Assembly (NCBI GenBank): GCA_035632315.1
Contig: DASQGZ010000047.1
Coordinates: forward strand, 1-64,000
Direction of reading: 5' to 3'
DNA from: JAFDZW01 sp035632315
GTDB lineage: Bacteria; Bacteroidota; Ignavibacteria; Palsa-1295
DNA: 64,000 bases
Of this stretch, positions 53,125-61,756 are shown piece after piece (position 1 is the stretch's first letter; every line of letters begins with the position of its first letter). The notes beneath the pieces were generated by a model. The model had not been told where the DNA came from. It saw only the letters and a program-made list of their open reading frames with translations, and made no database searches. The translations under genes and the position numbers were made by a program.

Positions 53125-54239
53125 ACGATCTGTTTTTTCAATACTCCCAAAATCCGTTCACTTGCTTTACCATCCCATAGTTCAGGAACCTGGGCGCTTT
53201 TCCACAGGCCCGTAACCGCTCTTCGGGTAAGCTCAATGATTTTCATAGAATCGAGCCCGACAAGTTCATTCGTGCCGATATTAATCGTGACCGGCCGCTC
53301 GGTGTTTTCACGAAGTGTCACACACGGAACACCAAGCGCAGTCGTCTCTTCCTGAATACCTCCGGAGTCTGTTAAGACAATCGAAGCCGCATCCTCTAAT
53401 GAAAGAAAATCGAGATACCCGACCGGTTCGATCAATTGTAATGCACGATTTTTTCTTGCACGGTCAGCAAGATCGAATTCTTCCAATCGTTTTTTTGTCC
53501 TCGGATGCACCGGAAAAATGATGTTTTTTATTACGCTTGCCATTTCCTCGAAAAGACTGACAAGCCGCGTCAGGTTTTCTTTGCTGTCCACATTGCTCGG
53601 CCGATGGAGCGTTACCAGAGCAAATTGTTTCGATGAAATTCCAAATCGTTTTGATAAACCTTCAAATTTTTTCTGCGCTGCGCTCCGATATTTCACAAGA
53701 GAATCGATCATCGTGTTGCCCACGTAAAACACTCTATCTTCAGCGATGCCCTCATTCTTCAAATTCTTCGCACCGCTCGGCTCGGTCACAAAACACAGAT
53801 CTGAAAATTCGTCAGCGACGATACGATTGATCTCTTCGGGCATTGAACGATCGAACGATCGCAGTCCCGATTCAATATGTCCAAGTTGTATCCCGGCTTT
53901 TGCCGTTACAATTGCAGAGGCAAGCGTTGAGTTCACATCACCGGCAACAAGCACGAGATCGGGCTTTTCGTCGACAAGCAGCGCCTCCATGTGTACCATT
54001 ACTTTTGCCGTCTGGTCGGCGTGCGATCCGCTGCCAACTCCGAGAAACACATCCGGCTTTGGCATATCGAGGTCTGCAAAGAACACATCAGACATATTGG
54101 CATCATAATGCTGTCCGGTATGTACCAGCATCGCATCAAAGCGGTCGCTTCCATGCTTGCGGATCTCGGCAAGCACTGGGGCTACTTTCATAAAGTTTGG
54201 CCGCGCTCCGACGACAAGGATGATCTTTTTCTTTGTCAA
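53121..54239 (-). CDS. wecB: UDP-N-acetylglucosamine 2-epimerase (non-hydrolysing)
   Basis: Converts UDP-GlcNAc to UDP-ManNAc (372 residues). Landmarks: VVGARPNFMKVAPVLAEIRK, VHTGQHYDANMSDVFFADLD, VAGDVNSTLASAIVTAKAGI, FPVHPRTKKRLEEF and VLTDSGGIQEETTALGVPCV. With the adjacent UDP-sugar 6-dehydrogenase it could supply UDP-ManNAcA for the polymer. The ATG overlaps the Wza stop by 4 bases. Confidence 0.94.
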   Translation of the reverse strand: MTKKKIILVVGARPNFMKVAPVLAEIRKHGSDRFDAMLVHTGQHYDANMSDVFFADLDMPKPDVFLGVGSGSHADQTAKVMVHMEALLVDEKPDLVLVAGDVNSTLASAIVTAKAGIQLGHIESGLRSFDRSMPEEINRIVADEFSDLCFVTEPSGAKNLKNEGIAEDRVFYVGNTMIDSLVKYRSAAQKKFEGLSKRFGISSKQFALVTLHRPSNVDSKENLTRLVSLFEEMASVIKNIIFPVHPRTKKRLEEFDLADRARKNRALQLIEPVGYLDFLSLEDAASIVLTDSGGIQEETTALGVPCVTLRENTERPVTINIGTNELVGLDSMKIIELTRRAVTGLWKSAQVPELWDGKASERILGVLKKQIV

Positions 54240-54251
54240 ATCGCTGTCATC

Positions 54252-55598
54252 CTATTTTGTCATTCCCGAACCAAGCAGCACGATCTTTTCGCGAAGCATT
54301 GGGTCCGTAATATTCTTTGTCGCATTACGTGTATCGATCACAAGAGGAGCAGCGCGAACAATCTCTTCATAATCATATTGTGTATGATCGGTCGTGATGA
54401 GCACGATATCGTATGTTGCAAGAGTATTCTTGTCGAACGACGATGATGTATAGTCCGTATCCGTAACACGGATACGATCAACGAACGGATCGTTATATGA
54501 GATATTTTTCAGTCCGTCCAAGAGCAAGAGCTCGATGACTTTGAGCGCCGGCGAGTGCCGCGTATCATCAACATCTTTTTTGAACGCCACGCCGAGCACG
54601 AGTACATGTACATCTTCGATGCTCTTCGGCAGATGTGCAACTTCATGGATCACCATATCCCGCACATAGAATGGCATCGACTCGTTTGTCTCAGCGGCTA
54701 ATGTGATAAAGTTCGTTTCAAAATCATAAGCACGCGCCTGCCATGACAAATAATACGGGTCGATCAGAATGCAGTGCCCGCCAATCCCGGGTCCCGGAAA
54801 AAACGGCATAAAGCCGAACGGTTTTGTCGCCGCGGCTTCGACCACTTCCCACATATTTATACCGCCCATGCGGTCACAGAGCTTTGCAAGCTCATTAACG
54901 AGTGCGATATTGACCGAGCGAAAAATATTCTCGAGCAACTTCTCCATCTCCGCCACTTTCGGGCTTGAGACGGGGATCACATTCGAAATGATCTGTTCGT
55001 TCGCAAGCACGGCAAGCTTTGTGCAATCAACTGTCACGCCACCACAAACGATCGGAGTATTCGCGGTATGAAATTTTTTATTACCCGGATCAATCCGTTC
55101 CGGACTGAAGGCAAGAAAAAAATCCTGTCCGGTTTTTTTTCCTGTCTTTTCGAGAATCGGCTGAACAACACCTTCGGTCGTATTCGGGTATGTCGTCGAT
55201 TTTAAGATCACGAGCTGACCGCCTCGAAGATGCTTTGCGATTGATTCTGCCGCACTCTCGATAAAAGAAATATCCGGCTCTTTGTTATCGGTGAACGGAG
55301 TCGGAACACAAATGTAAATAACATCGAGATCCCCGGCTCCGTCATAATTGCTCTGAACAGAGAACATTTTTTCGCGAACAACTTTTTCGACAACAGAATC
55401 CTGAATATCCTGAATGTAGTTCTTGCCTGTTGAAAGCAGCTCTATCTTTCGAGCATCAAGATCGATCCCGGTTGTACGAAATCCACGTAAAGCAAACTCC
55501 ACCCCGAGGGGTAAGCCGACATAGCCAAGGCCAACCACCCCGATGCGGGCGCTTTTCGATCTTAGCTTCTCTTCTAAGGTTTTGGCGTGATTGTTCAC
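54252..55598 (-). CDS. UDP-N-acetyl-hexosamine 6-dehydrogenase (WecC/WbpA type)
   Basis: Nucleotide-sugar dehydrogenase (448 residues) that oxidises C6 to an acid in two NAD-dependent steps. N-terminal GVVGLGYVGLPLGVEFALRG, FAFSPERIDPGN-like LAFSPERIDPGNKKFHTANT, and the catalytic Cys in GPGIGGHCILIDPYYLSWQA (the GGHC motif) are visible, then the C-terminal VLGVAFKKDVDDTRHSPALK. The DPYYLSWQA segment resembles WbpA/TviB. Paired with WecB it probably makes UDP-ManNAcA or a related amino-uronic acid. It is the first gene of the polysaccharide operon. Confidence 0.93.
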   Translation of the reverse strand: MNNHAKTLEEKLRSKSARIGVVGLGYVGLPLGVEFALRGFRTTGIDLDARKIELLSTGKNYIQDIQDSVVEKVVREKMFSVQSNYDGAGDLDVIYICVPTPFTDNKEPDISFIESAAESIAKHLRGGQLVILKSTTYPNTTEGVVQPILEKTGKKTGQDFFLAFSPERIDPGNKKFHTANTPIVCGGVTVDCTKLAVLANEQIISNVIPVSSPKVAEMEKLLENIFRSVNIALVNELAKLCDRMGGINMWEVVEAAATKPFGFMPFFPGPGIGGHCILIDPYYLSWQARAYDFETNFITLAAETNESMPFYVRDMVIHEVAHLPKSIEDVHVLVLGVAFKKDVDDTRHSPALKVIELLLLDGLKNISYNDPFVDRIRVTDTDYTSSSFDKNTLATYDIVLITTDHTQYDYEEIVRAAPLVIDTRNATKNITDPMLREKIVLLGSGMTK

Positions 55599-55652
55599 GA
55601 AGTCGGATACAAAAGGCTATAGAACAGCAAGGGCGGTCAAAAACTCCCCCAA

Positions 55653-55668
55653 AGCCCAAATTGGGGCT
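55653..55668. promoter_or_regulatory. leader hairpin of the polysaccharide operon
   Basis: AGCCC and GGGCT pair around a 6-base loop in the 203-base gap before the first gene of the operon. On the - strand a T run follows after 9 bases. It could be part of an attenuator or the 5' leader. No JUMPstart/ops sequence is visible. Confidence 0.25.
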
Positions 55669-55801
55669 ATTTCTAACGCACTGGGACTCAAATGGTTGCT
55701 CTACAACAGGCAGGGCATTCTGAATTGACCAATTGGAATAGGGCTTTTACAGGGTGTAACAAGGCAACAAACCATCGTAAAGACGTGTTAAATCGCGAAA
55801 T

Positions 55802-56803
55802 ATGTTATCTCAGACCTTCATCAGTTCGCTTGAAAAAGCTTTTTCAAAGGCGCGTGTCGCTGTCGTAGGCGATCTCATGCTCGACCGTTATCTCTTTGGG
55901 GCAGTATCTCGTATATCGCCGGAAGCACCCGTCCCGATCCTTGATATTTACCGGGACGAATCGAGGCTCGGCGGTGCGGCGAACGTAGCCCATAATATCC
56001 ATACACTTTCCGCGGTGCCGATTCTTATCGGAGTCGTCGGAGACGATTCAAAAGGCGAGCGGGTCTGTAATTTATTAAAAAGCTCCGGTTTATCTGCTGA
56101 CGGAATTATCTCAGATTCAAGCCGTCCGACAACGATTAAAACACGTGTTGTTGCCGGTTCGCAGCAAATGCTTCGCGTCGATCATGAAAAGAAACATCCG
56201 GTGCCCGATTCAGTCGAGCAAAAACTATTCACAACATTCGCCGATCAAGTTGACAGCCTCGACGGCGTTATCCTCGAAGACTATAATAAAGGTGTTCTTT
56301 CGGCAAAGCTTATTGGGCGCATAATTGACCTTGCGCTTGTTCGCAATGTTCCTATATTCGTCGATCCGAAGCATGATAATTTTTTTGAGTACAAGAGGGT
56401 CACGGTCTTTAAACCAAATCGTGTAGAGATCGAAAATGCGCTTGGAATGAAACTTTCAGAAGACGATCATGTGCGCCAAGCCGGATTCAAACTGCTGGAA
56501 ATGCTTCAGGCAAAAAATGTTCTGCTGACACTCAGTGAAAAAGGAATGCTACTGTTCGAACAAGGTGAAAAAGAACCATTCGCGATTCCCACAAGCGCGC
56601 GACAAGTTTCGGATGTATCCGGCGCCGGCGATACGGTCATTGCAACGCTCGCTGTTGCAAAAGCATGTGGTGCAACTGTGCGCGAAGCAGCAATAATTGC
56701 CAACCGTGCAGCTGGGCTTGTCATCGAAGAATTAGGGATCGTGCCAATTTATAAAAAGCAGCTTATCGCTGCACTCTACGAGGACATCGAACAGGTTCAG
56801 TAA
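55802..56803 (+). CDS. D-glycero-beta-D-manno-heptose-7-phosphate kinase (RfaE1/HldE kinase domain)
   Basis: A 333-residue PfkB-type kinase. VVGDLMLDRYLFGAVSRISP and EAPVPILDIYRDESRLGGAA are the HldE/RfaE1 signature, and SDVSGAGDTVIATLAVAKAC is the PfkB anion hole with the catalytic Asp. It phosphorylates heptose-7-phosphate at C1 for ADP-heptose, used in LPS or S-layer glycans. The nucleotidyltransferase domain that E. coli HldE has is not fused. It is divergent from the polysaccharide operon. A fructose-type PfkB kinase is less likely because of the DRYLFG block. Confidence 0.9.
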   Translation: MLSQTFISSLEKAFSKARVAVVGDLMLDRYLFGAVSRISPEAPVPILDIYRDESRLGGAANVAHNIHTLSAVPILIGVVGDDSKGERVCNLLKSSGLSADGIISDSSRPTTIKTRVVAGSQQMLRVDHEKKHPVPDSVEQKLFTTFADQVDSLDGVILEDYNKGVLSAKLIGRIIDLALVRNVPIFVDPKHDNFFEYKRVTVFKPNRVEIENALGMKLSEDDHVRQAGFKLLEMLQAKNVLLTLSEKGMLLFEQGEKEPFAIPTSARQVSDVSGAGDTVIATLAVAKACGATVREAAIIANRAAGLVIEELGIVPIYKKQLIAALYEDIEQVQ

Positions 56804-56806
56804 TTG

Positions 56807-57670
56807 CTACTCGATCTCCAGCGAAATATCCATCCCCGTCACTGAATGAGTCAGCGCTCCGACGGAAATATAATCGACTCCTGTTTCAGCGATGGCGCGT
56901 ACGGTTTGTAAATTGACTCCCCCCGAAGCTTCTGTTTCAAATAGCCCTGCGTTAATTCTTACCGCTTCGCGAAGCATCTCGATCGGAAAATTATCGAACA
57001 TCACGCGATCGATCACGCCTGAGCCATTCTTAACTACTATAGCAAACTGTTCAAGCGACGTAACTTCGAATTCGACAGGAATATCCTGATGTACATTTAT
57101 ATAAGCACGAAGTTTTTCGATAACCCGTTCGATGTCGCCGCCATTAGCTGCAATATGATTATCTTTCACCAAGATCATATCGCCGAGCGAATAACGATTA
57201 TTTTTCCCGCCACCACATCTGACGGCATATCGATCAAATAGGCGCAGCAGCGGCACCGTCTTACGGGTGTCGAGAATCGTTGCGTTCGTCCCTTTTACTA
57301 ATTCGACAAATTGTGCAGTCATTGTTGCGATCCCGCTCATTCGCTGCAACAGATTCAGCGAGACACGCTCTGCAGTTAGTATCACGTCGAGGGGGGCGGT
57401 TACCTCGGCAAGTTTATCGCCTCTCGATATTCTCGTTCCGTCTTTTATTAAAATCGAATATGATACACTACCCGAGCGGTTGCACTGCTCAGCGAAAATT
57501 TTAAATGTCTCGCAAGCGTATTCAACACCTGAAAGAATACCGTCGGCTTTTGCAAGAAAATATGCCAAGCCTACCGGATTTCCCTCGACCGTCGCCTCAG
57601 TCGTCGGATCGCCTGCACCGGTGTCTTCGGCAAGTGCGGCAACAATGATCTGTCGTTCTTCGGTGGTCAT
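56807..57670 (-). CDS. nadC: nicotinate-nucleotide pyrophosphorylase (carboxylating)
   Basis: Quinolinate + PRPP to nicotinate mononucleotide in NAD synthesis (287 residues). Diagnostic: LSGVEYACETFKIF-like segment, AERVSLNLLQRMSGIATMTA, ILDTRKTVPLLRLFDRYAVR, CGGGKNNRYSLGDMILVKDN and HIAANGG, then VDYISVGALTHSV. The ATG begins at the base after the lysC stop, so it is coupled to the aspartate kinase; both draw on aspartate metabolism. nadA and nadB are not in the window. Confidence 0.95.
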   Translation of the reverse strand: MTTEERQIIVAALAEDTGAGDPTTEATVEGNPVGLAYFLAKADGILSGVEYACETFKIFAEQCNRSGSVSYSILIKDGTRISRGDKLAEVTAPLDVILTAERVSLNLLQRMSGIATMTAQFVELVKGTNATILDTRKTVPLLRLFDRYAVRCGGGKNNRYSLGDMILVKDNHIAANGGDIERVIEKLRAYINVHQDIPVEFEVTSLEQFAIVVKNGSGVIDRVMFDNFPIEMLREAVRINAGLFETEASGGVNLQTVRAIAETGVDYISVGALTHSVTGMDISLEIE

Positions 57671-59098
57671 TTATTCAAAGAAATCTTTGTGGACTTTTTT
57701 TAGTGCTTCTACTGCGCGATCTTCATCGAGAAGCACGACAAGACTGCTTTCAACGGGAAAAACGGCTCGAACGGGAAAACGGCGGATCGACCGAAATAAC
57801 CGTTCGCGGATCGACGTGAGGTCCTGCGTTGCATCACGCGTACGAACAAGCATCGACAATGCAGCGAGCGGCTTTTCTTCCTGCAATTCGTAGCCGGCAT
57901 CTTTAAGCGCACGAAAAAGCGTCCGGCGCTCGTCGCGCCGAAATGAAAGCGTTATTTCGGTATCGCTTGCCCAATAATAAAATGCACGGTTAAGTGCAAA
58001 TGCCGGAATACCTTGTGTTTTGTTATATGCAAGCTGCGCTTCACGCGAACGTTTTTTCTTTCGCGATTCCCCGTTCACTTCTGATTGCTGTACGTACACC
58101 GTTGTAATATTCTCTTCAAGCGCGAGTGCGATCGGTTTCGGACTTCTAACGACCGCGCCGCTTGATGCTGCGATCACCGTCCCGCGAGGTGATTTCAGTT
58201 CAGGGGATGTAACACGAACAATTGTTTTATGTCGGGCATCGTCTGCGAGCAGCGGGCGGGCAACATTCTGAAACAGCGCCCGCACGCCTCGACGGCCTAA
58301 TTCATCGGCCTCGTCGAATGAGAGATGCCTGATCGCACGGGCGTGGGGGATATATTCCGGATCGGCGGTATAAATTCCGCTCACCGTTTTCCAGATGACA
58401 ACTTCTTTTGCTTCTAGCGCGCGGCCAAGAAGCGTCGCCGTCAGATCGGAGCTTTCGCTTCCCATCGTCGTCGTATCTCCATCGGTCGTACCCCCGACGA
58501 ACCCTTGAGTGAGCACGATTTTTCCTTCGCTTAAAACGGGAATCACGCGCTCAACCATCCGAGATCTGATCGCTTCGAGGTTCGGAGCAGCAGCGGAATA
58601 ATTCGTATCGGTAATAATGATCTCGCGTGCATCGATCACCGTTGTCGGAATATTGGCATCGGAAAGCAGTGCGCCGATAAGCGCCGTTGCAAAATATTCG
58701 CCTTTCGAGAGAAAGGCGTCGAGCGTTCGGTTCGAAAGCTCACGCGTGATCGTAACTCCTTCGACGAGTTTTGCGATCTCGTCAGCTAATTGATGAAATT
58801 TAATGACTGCGCTATTGTATGCGCGTTCACTGAGTTCGAGCGATTCGGCAAGCTGTTCGTGCCGTTCGATAAGACGTTCGAGAGTTTCTCCGGCGATGAT
58901 CGCTTTGCCGGCTTCAGCGTCTTCGGCGATCGAACGCAGGCGGCGGGTGGAATGCCCGATGGCAGACACGACGACAACTAACCCTCCTTGCGAACGGCGG
59001 CGCGATTGTTCTTCGTATGTACGGCGAACGATCTCTGCCATGCGCTCGAGCCCGCGCACGGAACGAGTTGTTGCTCCGCCGAATTTATAAACGATCAT
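57671..59098 (-). CDS. lysC: aspartate kinase
   Basis: Phosphorylates aspartate, the first step to Lys, Thr and Met (475 residues, monofunctional). VYKFGGATTRSVRGLERMAE at the N terminus, TQGFVGGTTDGDTTTMGSES and SDLTATLLGRALEAKEVVIW in the kinase core, KTVSGIYTADPEYIPHARAI, and C-terminal ACT domains (AALSMLVRTRDATQDLTSIR, and VFPVESSLVVLLDEDRAVEA). A basic insert (GESRKKKRSREAQLAYNKTQ) separates kinase and ACT parts. The usual KFGGTS is KFGGAT here. It precedes nadC in the same transcript. Confidence 0.93.
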   Translation of the reverse strand: MIVYKFGGATTRSVRGLERMAEIVRRTYEEQSRRRSQGGLVVVVSAIGHSTRRLRSIAEDAEAGKAIIAGETLERLIERHEQLAESLELSERAYNSAVIKFHQLADEIAKLVEGVTITRELSNRTLDAFLSKGEYFATALIGALLSDANIPTTVIDAREIIITDTNYSAAAPNLEAIRSRMVERVIPVLSEGKIVLTQGFVGGTTDGDTTTMGSESSDLTATLLGRALEAKEVVIWKTVSGIYTADPEYIPHARAIRHLSFDEADELGRRGVRALFQNVARPLLADDARHKTIVRVTSPELKSPRGTVIAASSGAVVRSPKPIALALEENITTVYVQQSEVNGESRKKKRSREAQLAYNKTQGIPAFALNRAFYYWASDTEITLSFRRDERRTLFRALKDAGYELQEEKPLAALSMLVRTRDATQDLTSIRERLFRSIRRFPVRAVFPVESSLVVLLDEDRAVEALKKVHKDFFE

Positions 59099-59174
59099 TT
59101 GAACGCAGAAATAAGAGATTGCAAAGCGGTTTAGTTCGTTATTCTTTCTCGGCTTTTTTGTTTAACCATACGTA

Positions 59175-59939
59175 ATGTGGAACATCCAAACATTTGACGA
59201 GATTGCGTCAACTCAAACGCTCGCTCGTCAGCAGGTGGACGCAGGAAAAGCGCGTGATGGCGATGTATTTGTCGCACTCCACCAACATGAAGGCCGTGGA
59301 CAGTATCATTGGCGATTATGGTACGACGAGCCTGGGGCGAATCTTCTCCTATCGACCGTACTCACGAATGTGCCGCCGTCCATTGTCGATCTTATGCAGT
59401 TTGTCGCTGGCCTTAGCGTGCTTTCAACGATCCGTTCGCTAATCGCCGACAAATTGCCTTTATTCGATACCGCAAGAGTTAAATTGAAATGGCCCAATGA
59501 TATTTTAATTGACGGAAAAAAGATCTCCGGTATTTTAAGTGAAGCCATTTGGAATGGCTTGACTCTAAAGTGCATCATTATTGGAATAGGGATTAATGTC
59601 AACCAAGAAAAGTTTGCTGAACCTGTCGCATTACATGCGTCGTCCTTAAAAATATTTCTTACGGATCCGTTGCCGCTCGAGCTTGTCCGTGACCGGCTAC
59701 TCAATACCCTTCGAGACACGCTTCCCCGATATAGTGACCGCCAGAAATTGCTTACAGACCTTCGAAGCGAGCTTCTTTGGATGAATTTGTTGCCGGGAGT
59801 CACTGCGACATCGCCGGATGGGACAGTTATACCCCACGCAAAGATCACCGGGATCAGCGAGACCGGTGCATTGCATATTTCAACACCTGGCGGTGTTGAA
59901 CATATCTTACAAATTGCGACACTGACATTCGACGAATGA
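59175..59939 (+). CDS. birA: biotin-[acetyl-CoA-carboxylase] ligase (no HTH domain)
   Basis: Activates biotin to biotinyl-AMP and attaches it to BCCP (254 residues). The core has FDEIASTQTLARQQVDAGKA, HQHEGRGQYHWRLWYDEPGA (GRG-x biotin/AMP loop), LKWPNDILIDGKKISGILSE and CIIIGIGINVNQEKF, then a C-terminal SH3-like part. No N-terminal helix-turn-helix is present, so it is a ligase only and not a repressor. Its stop overlaps the coaX ATG (ATGA), joining biotin and CoA functions in one transcript. Confidence 0.93.
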   Translation: MWNIQTFDEIASTQTLARQQVDAGKARDGDVFVALHQHEGRGQYHWRLWYDEPGANLLLSTVLTNVPPSIVDLMQFVAGLSVLSTIRSLIADKLPLFDTARVKLKWPNDILIDGKKISGILSEAIWNGLTLKCIIIGIGINVNQEKFAEPVALHASSLKIFLTDPLPLELVRDRLLNTLRDTLPRYSDRQKLLTDLRSELLWMNLLPGVTATSPDGTVIPHAKITGISETGALHISTPGGVEHILQIATLTFDE

Positions 59940-60688
59940 TACTTGCGGTAAATATCGGCAACACAAACGTAGCTTTCGGACTATTTGACGATAACGGACT
60001 TACGCACTCGTTCAGCTATCCGACTCGCACACTGAAAGAGCAGCGATCACTCCCGAGTGAATTACTTGAGCTTACACATATAGACAAGATCGGTATTGCT
60101 TCTGTCGTTCCGGAAGTAACAGACGTTCTTCGCGCAACTGTACAGCGCCAATTTCCGGCTGCAATGACCTCTGTTCTGAAGAACTCCGACGTCCCGATCA
60201 TTAATCGCTATCATCAACCCGAGCAGGCAGGTACGGACAGACTGCTCGGATCGCTCGCCGCTTACCGAATATATGCAACAGATAAACGGCCTCTCATTAT
60301 CATCGACCTCGGCACGGCGACAACATTTGATTGTGTTACCTCAAACGGAGAATATCTCGGCGGAAGCATTGCACTTGGTATCGGCTCAAGCGCAAAAGCG
60401 CTTGCTTCTCTTACGGCACAACTGCCAGAGATAAAACTCTCGTTTCCCAAGCACGCTCTTGGGCGTACAACGCTCGAAGCCATTCAATCAGGTATCATCT
60501 TTGGCGCAATAGACTCTGCTGAGGGGATGATAAAACGGCTTACCGGCGAAGTGTTTCCGAACAAAGAGCCGATCATTATTGCGACCGGAGGATCTTCTGA
60601 ATTATTAAAGAACAGAACTTCAATAATTCATTTTTTCGACCCTTATCTGGTCTTCAAGGGAATTGTTATGACAATGTCATCACTGTAG
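59936..60688 (+). CDS. coaX: type III pantothenate kinase
   Basis: Phosphorylates pantothenate, the first step of CoA synthesis (250 residues). The ASKHA-fold motifs are all visible: AVNIGNTNVAFGLFDDNG (phosphate-1), NRYHQPEQAGTDRLLGSLAA, IIDLGTATTFDCVTSNGEYL (phosphate-2) and GGSIALGIGSSAKALASLTA. Type III kinases need a monovalent cation and are not inhibited by CoA. It follows birA with an overlap and precedes a flavin reductase gene by 19 bases. Confidence 0.95.
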   Translation: MILAVNIGNTNVAFGLFDDNGLTHSFSYPTRTLKEQRSLPSELLELTHIDKIGIASVVPEVTDVLRATVQRQFPAAMTSVLKNSDVPIINRYHQPEQAGTDRLLGSLAAYRIYATDKRPLIIIDLGTATTFDCVTSNGEYLGGSIALGIGSSAKALASLTAQLPEIKLSFPKHALGRTTLEAIQSGIIFGAIDSAEGMIKRLTGEVFPNKEPIIIATGGSSELLKNRTSIIHFFDPYLVFKGIVMTMSSL

Positions 60689-60707
60689 AAAACGAAAATA
60701 TTTTTCA

Positions 60708-61535
60708 ATGAAAACATTCGATCCTTCGCAGATCCCGTTTCAGGAAACGCATCGTTTACTGCTTGGCGGCGTCGCTCCGCGTCCGATCGCTTTCGTTTCT
60801 TCACTCGACGCAGATGGCAATGTGAATCTTGCACCGTTCAGTTTTTTTAATGCGTTCGGGGTCAACCCCCCGGTGATCTGCTTCAGCCCGGCCTTCAGCG
60901 GCAGAACGGGCGCGCCAAAGGATACGCTACTCAACATTCTTGAAACGAAAGAGTGTACGGTGTCCATCATCAGCTATAATATGGTGCATCAGACAAGCTT
61001 GGCATCGGCGCCATTTGCCAAAGGAGTTGATGAGTTTTCAAAGGCTGGGTTCACGAAGTTACCCTCCCAAAAAGTAAAGGCTCCCGGCGTTTCAGAAAGT
61101 CCGTTCGTTATGGAAGCAAAATTGCTCCATCATATCGATTTCGGAAAAAAACCGGGCAGTGCGAATATGCTTATCTGCGAGATCGTCCTCTTGCATATCC
61201 GAGAAGACATATTAAATGACAAAGAGCAGATCGACCCTCGTCTAATTGACCAGGTTGCCCGCCTCGGCGGTCCATGGTACACCCGTGCCGCTCACGGCCT
61301 CTTTACGCTGCCTCAACCAACGTCAGTGAAGCACGGCTTCGATGAGCTACCACCGGCAATCAGAAACAGCCTATATCTCAGCGGAAGCGATCTGGCGAAG
61401 CTATTAGATGTCGAGGAGCTCCCAGACTTCGAAGTGGCTAATAAGTACCTCTCAGACAAAGACAAGCATCTTAGAGCAAAAGAACTCATTGAGAACGGTG
61501 ATATAGACGAAGCGTGGAAGGTGCTGCTTCGATAA
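60708..61535 (+). CDS. flavin reductase-like domain protein
   Basis: A 275-residue flavoprotein of the flavin reductase/FMN-binding split-barrel type. GGVAPRPIAFVSSLDADGNV, NLAPFSFFNAFGVNPPVICF and KDTLLNILETKECTVSIISY define the barrel; later APGVSESPFVMEAKLLHHID and GGPWYTRAAHGLFTLPQP are conserved in a long subfamily. The C-terminal 70 residues are helical and acidic-basic. It may supply reduced flavin to an unknown partner. It shares the + strand with birA-coaX and ends before a bidirectional terminator. Confidence 0.88.
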   Translation: MKTFDPSQIPFQETHRLLLGGVAPRPIAFVSSLDADGNVNLAPFSFFNAFGVNPPVICFSPAFSGRTGAPKDTLLNILETKECTVSIISYNMVHQTSLASAPFAKGVDEFSKAGFTKLPSQKVKAPGVSESPFVMEAKLLHHIDFGKKPGSANMLICEIVLLHIREDILNDKEQIDPRLIDQVARLGGPWYTRAAHGLFTLPQPTSVKHGFDELPPAIRNSLYLSGSDLAKLLDVEELPDFEVANKYLSDKDKHLRAKELIENGDIDEAWKVLLR

Positions 61536-61561
61536 GCTGATCTAAGACATTAAAGGGTTTC

Positions 61562-61596
61562 TTTGGTCGCCTTGCTCCCTCAGAATGACACTACAG
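61562..61596. repeat. degenerate copy of the TGTCATTC-type intergenic repeat
   Basis: Read on the - strand this segment has TGTCATTCTGAGGGAG followed by CGACCAAAG, matching the order and much of the sequence of the element near 23024 (TGTCATTCCGAGCGGAG ... GACCAAAG). It lies between the flavin reductase stop and the terminator. Confidence 0.45.
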
Positions 61597-61620
61597 ATAA
61601 CAATCTGCAAGATACAAATG

Positions 61621-61649
61621 AAAAACCCTGCCGCATTGGCAGGGTTTTT
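61621..61649. terminator. bidirectional intrinsic terminator
   Basis: AAAAACCCTGCC and GGCAGGGTTTTT pair perfectly (12 bp) around GCATT, with T runs on both strands. It ends the birA-coaX-flavin reductase unit from the left and the repeat-protein gene from the right. Confidence 0.9.
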
Positions 61650-61698
61650 CGTGAACTCTCTCTGACGGTGAAAATTGTGTTTGCTTTCCCGGCTGAGC

Positions 61699-61731
61699 TC
61701 TCGGGGCACTCTCAACAAGTTTGCCCCGAGA
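61699..61731 (-). terminator. 10-pair hairpin after the repeat-protein gene
   Basis: TCTCGGGGCA and TGCCCCGAGA pair perfectly around a 13-base loop, 25 bases after the stop of the repeat-protein gene on the - strand. It has no T tract and probably acts as a 3' stabiliser before the terminator at 61621-61649. Confidence 0.55.
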
Positions 61732-61756
61732 TCCCATGCCGTGGAACGTCGTTCAA

